A stretch of DNA of 6,430 nucleotides, taken from the NCBI GenBank assembly GCA_030834045.1, contig JAURFZ010000080.1, forward strand, positions 1 to 6,430, written 5' to 3'. Each line of letters starts with the position of its first letter. Within the stretch, counting starts at the first letter, position 1. The notes under the pieces were generated by a model that worked only from the letters and a program-made list of their open reading frames with translations, made no database searches and was not told the DNA's origin. This document shows positions 1 through 4,707 of the stretch, piece by piece. Both the position numbers and the translations under genes were made by a program. The DNA is from Burkholderiales bacterium. GTDB lineage: Bacteria; Pseudomonadota; Gammaproteobacteria; Burkholderiales; Burkholderiaceae_A.

Positions 1-123
1 AAGAACATGCAGAAACTCGAGATCGGCGTTCATGGCCTTTGCAGCCCAGGTGGCGGCATCGGCAACATGGGCCGCGTAAGAGGAACGATCGACACAGGCA
101 AGCACTTTGGCTGTCGCATTCAT
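1..123 (-). CDS. Universal stress protein, N-terminal fragment (runs off the left edge)
   Basis: Forty-one codons are visible, starting at ATG 123-121 and continuing past position 1. The translation begins MNATAKVLACVDRSS and ends in DLEFLHVL at the edge. This is the first beta-strand, the conserved V-D-x-S turn, helix 1 and the second beta-strand of a UspA-type alpha/beta fold, which in many members binds ATP. The start is well supported: AAAGGAAA (135-128) sits about six bases upstream, and the Shine-Dalgarno overlaps the TAA stop of the SulP gene (136-134). Only 10 bases separate the two reading frames, so co-transcription with the transporter is very likely. SulP transporters are often followed by Usp proteins, frequently two-domain ones of about 280 residues. 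Whether this one has one or two domains cannot be seen here. Its role is presumably cytoplasmic stress response or regulation of the transporter; the latter is inference. Confidence 0.88.
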   Translation of the reverse strand, partial: MNATAKVLACVDRSSYAAHVADAATWAAKAMNADLEFLHVL

Positions 124-127
124 ATCG

Positions 128-135
128 TTTCCTTT
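128..135 (-). promoter_or_regulatory. Ribosome binding site of the Usp gene, overlapping the SulP stop codon
   Basis: Read on the minus strand this is AAAGGAAA, with the AAGGA core six bases before the ATG at 123-121. Its first bases are shared with the TAA stop of the SulP gene at 136-134. Ribosomes terminating on sulP therefore cover the usp start region, which favours coupled translation. The sequence and spacing are seen directly; coupling is inferred. Confidence 0.7.
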
Positions 136-1609
136 AATGATTAATCATGCGTTCAATCGCATCGTCTTTATCGTGCGTAGCAAAGCGATCGACCATCGTA
201 GCGCTAGCCTCATTTAGTCCAATTACTTCGACCTCAGTGGCTTCACGACGGAATTTAAGTATGACTTTGTCTAAGGCACTGATTGCCGTGATGTCCCAGA
301 AGTGCGCACGGCTTACGTCAATACGAACTTTTTCAATGACTTCTTTAAAGTCAAATGAGGCAATGAACTGATCGGCTGAGGCAAAAAAGACCTGGCCAAT
401 TACGGTGTACGTACGTGAGTATCCATCAGGGTCGGCAAGCGAGCGCACTCGCATAATTAAACCAACCTTATGGGCAAAGAAAAAACCCGAGAGCAGAACA
501 CCGACAAGCACCCCTTTTGCAAGATCGTGCGTTGCGACTGTCGTAGCGACGGTCGCAAGCATAACGACGCTGGAACTCTTCGGGTGGTCTTTAAGGTTAC
601 GAATAGAGTTCCAGTTGAACGTGCCGATGGACACCATAATCATCACCGCCACAAGGGCTGCCATAGGTATCTGAGCGACCCAGTCGCTTGCAAACACAAT
701 CATTAGCATTAGGAATACGCCGGCTGAAAGCGTTGAGAGCCGGCCGCGGCCACCCGATTTCACATTAATGACTGACTGGCCAATCATGGCGCATCCAGCC
801 ATGCCGCCAAAGAACCCCGAGGTAATATTTGCAACGCCCTGGCCCACACACTCACGATTCTTATTGCTGCTTGAGTCTGTTAGGTCATCCACAATCGTAG
901 CCGTCATAAGCGATTCCAGCAGGCCCACCACCATCAGTGTCAATGAGTAGGGGAAAATAATAAGCAAGGTCTCAAAATTCAGGGGAATAGTAGGGAGAAG
1001 AAAAAGCGGAAAGCTATCGGGAAGCTCACCCATGTCGCCAACCGTTCGAATATTTAGGTCTGAAGAAATGGCGACCACGGTTAGAACAACAATGGTGACC
1101 AAGGGCGAGGGAACTGATTTTGTTATGTAAGGAAAGCCATAAATAATGCCAAGACCCGCGGCAGTCATGGCGTAAACCTGCCAAGTGACATTGGTCAGTT
1201 CGGGAAGCTGGGCCATAAATATTAGAATTGCCAACGCATTCACGAAGCCGGTAACGACTGAGCGTGAAACAAAGCGCATAAGCGTTCCAAGGTGAACCCA
1301 GCCTGCAATAATTTGCAGTACGCCTGTTAGAACCGTTGCTGCCAGAAGATACTGGAGGCCGTGATCTTTCACCAGAGTAACCATAACAAGTGCCATGGCC
1401 CCCGTTGCTGCTGAGATCATGCCTGGACGTCCCCCCACAAAAGCGATGACAACAGCAATGCAAAACGAGGCGTAAAGCCCCACCTTCGGGTCAACGCCTG
1501 CAATGATTGAAAAGGCAATTGCTTCCGGAATTAAAGCCAGGGCAACAACAAGGCCCGCGAGGAGATCGTTACGGACATTCGATAACCAGTCCTGCTGAAG
1601 TGACTTCAT
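134..1609 (-). CDS. SulP-family inorganic anion transporter with C-terminal STAS domain
   Basis: This 491-residue inner-membrane protein belongs to the SulP/SLC26 family (TC 2.A.53), whose members move sulfate, bicarbonate or dicarboxylates. The N-terminal hallmark is at residues 15-49 (DLLAGL, ALIPEAIAF, GVDPKVGLYASF). The TM3 half-helix segment GGRPGMISAATGAMA is at 59-73. The conserved GLLESL is at 229-234, followed by the GQGVAN, GFFGGMAGCAMIGQS and SGGRGR region at about 256-290. Hydrophobic segments continue to about residue 385. A short STAS domain spans about 398-487, with the strand-turn RIDVSRAHFWDITAISALDK at 429-448. The lean size and the STAS sequence resemble the YbaR-like branch rather than larger SulP proteins. 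The substrate cannot be assigned: sulfate and bicarbonate are both possible. The ATG at 1609 fits the family N-terminus, but its Shine-Dalgarno (GTGAG) is weak. The gene is followed after 10 bases by usp. GC content here is lower than in the genes at 2260-6430. Confidence 0.93.
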   Translation of the reverse strand: MKSLQQDWLSNVRNDLLAGLVVALALIPEAIAFSIIAGVDPKVGLYASFCIAVVIAFVGGRPGMISAATGAMALVMVTLVKDHGLQYLLAATVLTGVLQIIAGWVHLGTLMRFVSRSVVTGFVNALAILIFMAQLPELTNVTWQVYAMTAAGLGIIYGFPYITKSVPSPLVTIVVLTVVAISSDLNIRTVGDMGELPDSFPLFLLPTIPLNFETLLIIFPYSLTLMVVGLLESLMTATIVDDLTDSSSNKNRECVGQGVANITSGFFGGMAGCAMIGQSVINVKSGGRGRLSTLSAGVFLMLMIVFASDWVAQIPMAALVAVMIMVSIGTFNWNSIRNLKDHPKSSSVVMLATVATTVATHDLAKGVLVGVLLSGFFFAHKVGLIMRVRSLADPDGYSRTYTVIGQVFFASADQFIASFDFKEVIEKVRIDVSRAHFWDITAISALDKVILKFRREATEVEVIGLNEASATMVDRFATHDKDDAIERMINH

Positions 1610-1646
1610 GAAGACTCACATTGTTTTTTAAACGCCCACCTAAGGA

Positions 1647-1675
1647 AGCCGTCTACGCAAGGCGTAGTTACGGCT
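1647..1675 (-). repeat. Interrupted inverted repeat (hairpin) in the SulP upstream region
   Basis: AGCCG (1647-1651) pairs with CGGCT (1671-1675), and CTACGC (1653-1658) pairs perfectly with GCGTAG (1662-1667) around an AAG/CTT loop. One base on one side and three on the other form an internal loop between the two stems. On the transcribed minus strand it ends 37 bases before the SulP ATG and is followed by TTCCTTAGG rather than a clean run of T. It could be a leader structure controlling sulP, a weak terminator for the upstream STAS gene, or a protein-binding palindrome. The pairing is seen directly; the function is unknown. Confidence 0.4.
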
Positions 1676-1697
1676 AGCGTCACTGTTTGTGTGTTGA

Positions 1698-1717
1698 GAT
1701 AGCAGCTTTCGCTGATC
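1698..1717 (-). repeat. Small GNRA-capped hairpin in the STAS-SulP spacer
   Basis: On the minus strand CAGC-GAAA-GCTG (1714-1703) forms a four-base stem closed by a GAAA tetraloop. It is extended by GAT/ATC pairing (1717-1715 with 1700-1698) across a two-base bulge. The GNRA loop would stabilise it as RNA. It lies about 23 bases upstream of the larger hairpin at 1647-1675, so a transcript reading into sulP would carry two consecutive stem-loops. It is short enough to be chance, and no known riboswitch class is recognised. Confidence 0.25.
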
Positions 1718-1773
1718 GCGAGATGGAATCGCGCGAGGACGAGTGGGGTGAAGCGCTACATTGGAAGCAAGGA

Positions 1774-2136
1774 TTAACCTGTTAGCCAGATCTTGGCACT
1801 CGCCTCATCTTCATAGCGAAAATGCCGAATAGTGGTGTTTACCAAGCGCCCGGCGAACAAGGGTATGAGATCGGCCAGCACAGAGTTCGTTACCAAGGCT
1901 ATTCGACTAATTTTGTTGTGGTGACCACTTAAAAAGGTCATGGTTGCCTGAAGCGCTGCAAAACTTTCCCAGCCCGCCCAGTCCTTGGAAATCAACATAA
2001 TTCCAGCCAATCGTTTGTGATGCTCAAGATACTGATCGACCTTGGGAATAAGCAACAAAATATCCGCCTCCGACACCGCGTTGTGGAGGCGGATGGTGAG
2101 CATGCTTTCATATTGGCTGATGTTGTAATCAAACAT
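1774..2136 (-). CDS. Stand-alone STAS/SEC14-type protein (SpoIIAA-like, PF11964/DUF3478)
   Basis: This small soluble protein has 120 residues when started at ATG 2136-2134. The layout matches the SpoIIAA-like family: an N-terminal strand pair (SMLTIRLHNAVSEADI, residues 11-26), a helix (PKVDQYLEHH), the strand LAGIMLISKDWAGWES (43-58), a helix ending FLSGHHNKISRIALVTN (68-84), and the closing IRHFRYEDEASAKIWL (103-118). The RIALV strand and the terminal E-A-x-x-W-L are typical of the family. The biochemical role is not established; members are general STAS folds, sometimes called lipid-binding or anti-sigma-antagonist-like. An in-frame GTG at 2169 would add 11 residues (MQADLLSYSFG), but neither start has a clear Shine-Dalgarno. 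The family N-terminus favours 2136. It lies 123 bases downstream of the TIGR03169 gene and 164 bases upstream of SulP, which carries its own STAS domain. Confidence 0.8.
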   Translation of the reverse strand: MFDYNISQYESMLTIRLHNAVSEADILLLIPKVDQYLEHHKRLAGIMLISKDWAGWESFAALQATMTFLSGHHNKISRIALVTNSVLADLIPLFAGRLVNTTIRHFRYEDEASAKIWLTG

Positions 2137-2206
2137 GCCAAAAGAGTAGCTCAGAAGGTCAGCCTGCACAACCCGAAGAATGGAGGCGCAGCAGGCCGCG
2201 ACAAAT

Positions 2207-2231
2207 CCCCTGGCCTGAGTCAGTCAAGGGG
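2207..2231. repeat. 25-bp imperfect palindrome in the spacer after the oxidoreductase operon
   Basis: The element is centred on base 2219. CCCCT (2207-2211) mirrors AGGGG (2227-2231) and CTGA (2215-2218) mirrors TCAG (2220-2223). Between them one of three positions also pairs, giving 10 of 12 matched positions. It starts 28 bases past the stop of the TIGR03169 gene and lies about 70 bases upstream of the STAS-protein start. On the minus strand it is followed by ATTTGT, only a poor T-run. It may be an operator for the STAS gene or a weak terminator of the operon. The symmetry is seen directly; the function is inferred. Confidence 0.35.
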
Positions 2232-2259
2232 CTCTCGGCCTGGCTGCAACGGGTGGAAT

Positions 2260-3399
2260 TTAACGACTCTCTCCTTGAGCTTGCGCATATGGCAATTCAA
2301 GCGATGAAAAGCGCCTTATAAAATCCCGGTCAATGTAATCCTTGAGCCAAAAAGCCCAACGACCCGACAGGCTCCATCGCCCCCGCGAGGCAATCGCCTT
2401 GCCATCGGCAGTTGCCAACAACGAAAGGAACTCGGACTGAGGTTCGTAGGCATTTAGGGGTCCTCCCGTAAGGACGGCCTGCAGGTTTTGAGCCAGGACC
2501 ATCCCCATACGCACTGCATACACCCCGGCCTTTGGCAGTGGCGAAACCCACTGCGCACAGTCGCCCGAGGCGAATACGTTTGGATGCGAGACCGACTGCA
2601 GGAGTGAGTCCACCTGCACAAAACCCTGTTCACTCACGGCAAGGCCCCCTAACATCGTAGGTTCGCGCTGCCAGGCGTGTGGCTGTGCCCCAGTGGCCCA
2701 AAGCACCCAATCACTGCAGTCACCGATGCTGTCGCACCAGGCGGTTCCCAATTGCAGATCGACACCGGCCTCCTGCAGGCATTTCAGGGCCGCGCGCTGT
2801 GCCCCCAATGGGTAGCCCGGCAGAATAGTTGGACTGCGGGTTATTAGGGCGCCCTGCACGACGCGGTCGGGACGCTCCAGTCGAAGGCGCCGTAGAACCG
2901 CCAACAAGGATTCAAAACCGGCAGCGCCACCCCCCACCGCTGCAACACGCAAAGGTTGGTCGCCCGCATTGTGGCGCCACTGCGAGAGCATTTCCTCGTA
3001 GCGGTCATGCAGATCCGCCAGTGGGCGCATGGGCAGGATCTGTGCTCGAAAAGCACCTCTGGGCGGCACCAGAGTCGAGCCCACGTTCAGAGACAGATAG
3101 TCGTACTGCAGGCACTCCCCGTTGCTTAGCGTAAGGGTCTGATGCTGAGGATCCAGACCTGCAATTTCGGCCTTAATCCAGCGCGTACCTGCCCGCTCGC
3201 AGAGGCGGGGGAAGTCAATAACAATATCTTCAAAACGGTAGGTACCACCTAGCCAGCCAGGAACCATGCCAGAGTATGGCGCCAGCGCGTGGGGCGACAC
3301 CACCACCAGCTCCACCCCAGCAACGGGTAAGCCGGCCCAGGCCTTAAGTACATGGGCATGGGCATGACCTGCTCCCGCCAACACCACCCGCCGGGTCAT
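2260..3399 (-). CDS. FAD/NAD(P)-dependent oxidoreductase, SelD-associated type (TIGR03169-like)
   Basis: This 379-residue flavoprotein has a type II NADH dehydrogenase-like fold. The first Rossmann motif is VVLAGAGHAHAHVL (5-18), with the GAGHAH signature of this family, followed by PYSGMVPGWLGG (41-52). The second dinucleotide site is VAAVGGGAAGFES (152-164). The FAD-closing motif is NVFASGDCA (274-282), then PKAGVYAVRMG (289-299). The C-terminal WLKDYIDRDFIRRF (351-364) is a basic/aromatic helix like those that attach NDH-2 enzymes to membranes. There is no CxxxxC redox pair. In other genomes this domain is commonly fused to, or beside, selenide water dikinase (SelD). Here the stop at 2260 ends the protein with no SelD domain, and no selD follows in the window. 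The ATG at 3399 overlaps the preceding stop as ATGA, and CAGGAGA sits seven bases upstream, so the start is firm. The substrate is unknown; a role in arsenic or selenium metabolism is inferred from its neighbours. Confidence 0.85.
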   Translation of the reverse strand: MTRRVVLAGAGHAHAHVLKAWAGLPVAGVELVVVSPHALAPYSGMVPGWLGGTYRFEDIVIDFPRLCERAGTRWIKAEIAGLDPQHQTLTLSNGECLQYDYLSLNVGSTLVPPRGAFRAQILPMRPLADLHDRYEEMLSQWRHNAGDQPLRVAAVGGGAAGFESLLAVLRRLRLERPDRVVQGALITRSPTILPGYPLGAQRAALKCLQEAGVDLQLGTAWCDSIGDCSDWVLWATGAQPHAWQREPTMLGGLAVSEQGFVQVDSLLQSVSHPNVFASGDCAQWVSPLPKAGVYAVRMGMVLAQNLQAVLTGGPLNAYEPQSEFLSLLATADGKAIASRGRWSLSGRWAFWLKDYIDRDFIRRFSSLELPYAQAQGESR

Positions 3400-4007
3400 C
3401 GCCAGTCTCCTGGCAAATGAACAAGGTCTGCTGGTTCGTCAATGTCATGAACGGGGGTCAGTTCTGCCCACTTCACGTGGGCCTGTCGCGCGCGACTGCG
3501 GGTTTCAGCCATCACCTGTGGCGTGCTCCATGGCATTGCCTCAAAGAGCAAGCGCAAAGGCCTAGTGAGGCCCACCAACGCATAGCCGCCATCCATCGCC
3601 GGTATAAAGACCGCGTCATGATCGTCCAAGGCTACCTCAGCTAGTTGCAAACGATGGGTGTTGAGTGCCGGCGCATCGGTGCCGATAAGCAAGGCCTTGT
3701 CATGGGTCTGCAGCAGGCGCTTAAACGCGCGGTGCATCCGCTCGCCCAGATCACCCTCACCTTGAGACGTCAGTTGAAGACGTTCTCCGGCATTCATAGT
3801 CGCCTGCTTGAAGGCCGGGTGCTTGGTGGAAGGTGACACGCACAACTCCCAATAATCAGCCTCAAATTCAAGTACAGCCTCAAGGGTGTGCACCAGCAGG
3901 CGATGGGCCAGGCGTGCCGCACCGTCGGCACCCAAGGCTTGAATAAGCCGCGTCTTCACCAGGCCCGCAACCGGCGCCTTGGCCATCACGACAATGGCCG
4001 TGCTCAT
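3396..4007 (-). CDS. TIGR04282-family (DUF2064) transferase, arsenosugar/rSAM-associated
   Basis: This 203-residue cytoplasmic protein has a nucleotidyltransferase/GT-A fold. MAKAPVAGLVKTRL (8-21) is the glycine/lysine/arginine nucleotide-binding loop shared with CofC/MobA-like enzymes. QGEGDLGERM (82-91) and LLIGTDAPAL (107-116, with metal-binding type Asp111) follow. DGGYALVGL (139-147) and the terminal DIDEPADL (188-195) complete the family pattern. The open frame extends upstream to 4070, but ATG 4007 is chosen for three reasons: homology begins there, GAAGG (4019-4015) lies seven bases before it, and it overlaps the glycosyltransferase stop as ATGA. The 3' end overlaps the next gene in the same way. 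The family is named for genomic association with ArsM/ArsS-type arsenosugar loci and, earlier, with radical SAM/selenium genes. The actual donor and acceptor are not shown by sequence. Confidence 0.88.
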   Translation of the reverse strand: MSTAIVVMAKAPVAGLVKTRLIQALGADGAARLAHRLLVHTLEAVLEFEADYWELCVSPSTKHPAFKQATMNAGERLQLTSQGEGDLGERMHRAFKRLLQTHDKALLIGTDAPALNTHRLQLAEVALDDHDAVFIPAMDGGYALVGLTRPLRLLFEAMPWSTPQVMAETRSRARQAHVKWAELTPVHDIDEPADLVHLPGDWR

Positions 4008-4684
4008 CGATAGGCCTTCGCCAATTGTTGCGCGGAGTCGCCTCGCCAATAGCGCCAACGCAACCACCACATAAGAATGATGGTTCGCCAGAGCCCGCGT
4101 GATTCCCAGCGCCGGCCCGAGGTGGTGGCAGATTGGGCTAGGCAGATGGGCGTGGCCAGGCTTCGCAGACGACGGGATAGTTCGATGTCCTCCATGAGGG
4201 GTTGATCTGGAAACCCATCCACGAGTTCAAACGCCTCGCGCCGCACGAAGATAGTCTGATCACCGGTGGCAATGCCTGTAAGCCGCGACCGCCAGTTCAT
4301 AAGCACGGCAATAACCTTTAGCATCGGGTGCCGACCTAGAATGCGAACGTCAAACCGCCCCCACAGACCACCACCAGCCAAGGCCTGCCGAATCAGACCA
4401 TCGGCATCGGGCGGCAAGGAGGTGTCAGCATGCAAGAACAAAAGAAGCTTTCCCTGCGCGATGGCTGCCCCAGCATTCATCTGGCGGGCCCGACCGCACG
4501 GCGCATGAATAACCAAATCAGCCAGGGGTGTGGCGCGAGCCACGGTGTCGTCATTGCTAGCGCCGTCAACAACAATTACCTCAACTCCCCGCTCACGCAG
4601 TGGCCCGAGAAGGGTCAGTGTGCATTCAATGTGTTGGCCCTCATTGAGGACGGGCACCACAATTGAAATAGGCGAAAGTGTCAT
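4004..4684 (-). CDS. TIGR04283-family glycosyltransferase (GT2), arsenosugar/rSAM-associated
   Basis: This 226-residue family 2 glycosyltransferase has a GT-A fold. SIVVPVLNEG (7-16) is the first strand, and VVDGASNDDT (38-47) holds the nucleotide-sugar binding Asp residues. GRARQMNAGA (64-73) is a strong marker of this subfamily. LLFLHADTSLP (81-91) carries the metal-binding Asp of the DxD region. TGIATGDQTIFVRRE (136-150) and LMEDIELSRRLR (163-174) supply the acceptor loop and the likely catalytic base (Glu165/Asp166). The C-terminal TIILMWWLRW (201-210) is a hydrophobic, amphipathic stretch that may touch the membrane. It starts at ATG 4684, 23 bases after the upstream oxidoreductase stop, with only a weak AATGGG before it, and overlaps the next gene by ATGA. 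The family is now usually annotated as arsenosugar biosynthesis by association; a direct activity for this protein is inference. Confidence 0.88.
   Translation of the reverse strand: MTLSPISIVVPVLNEGQHIECTLTLLGPLRERGVEVIVVDGASNDDTVARATPLADLVIHAPCGRARQMNAGAAIAQGKLLLFLHADTSLPPDADGLIRQALAGGGLWGRFDVRILGRHPMLKVIAVLMNWRSRLTGIATGDQTIFVRREAFELVDGFPDQPLMEDIELSRRLRSLATPICLAQSATTSGRRWESRGLWRTIILMWWLRWRYWRGDSAQQLAKAYR
4015..4019 (-). promoter_or_regulatory. Shine-Dalgarno that fixes the TIGR04282 start
   Basis: GAAGG on the minus strand lies seven bases before ATG 4007-4005, inside the end of the glycosyltransferase gene. It supports the internal ATG over the longer open frame starting at 4070, which would add 21 residues without family resemblance. 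Confidence 0.6.
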
Positions 4685-4707
4685 GAACCCATTTCATTCA
4701 TTGAGGG

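Noticed and set aside
1774..2169. GTG start at 2169 for the STAS protein
   Set aside because: There is no Shine-Dalgarno, and the family usually begins just before the first strand, matching ATG 2136. It is not fully excluded.
2222..2227. TTGACT (minus strand) as a -35 box for the STAS gene
   Set aside because: No acceptable -10 hexamer follows at 16-18 bases, and the motif is part of the palindrome.
2137..2259. Remnant of a SelD domain after the TIGR03169 gene
   Set aside because: The short translations of the region that I read show no SelD motif and are soon interrupted by stops.
3396..4070. Longer 224-residue version of the TIGR04282 protein
   Set aside because: The extra 21 residues lie wholly inside the glycosyltransferase gene and show no family resemblance. 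ATG 4007 has a Shine-Dalgarno and an ATGA overlap.
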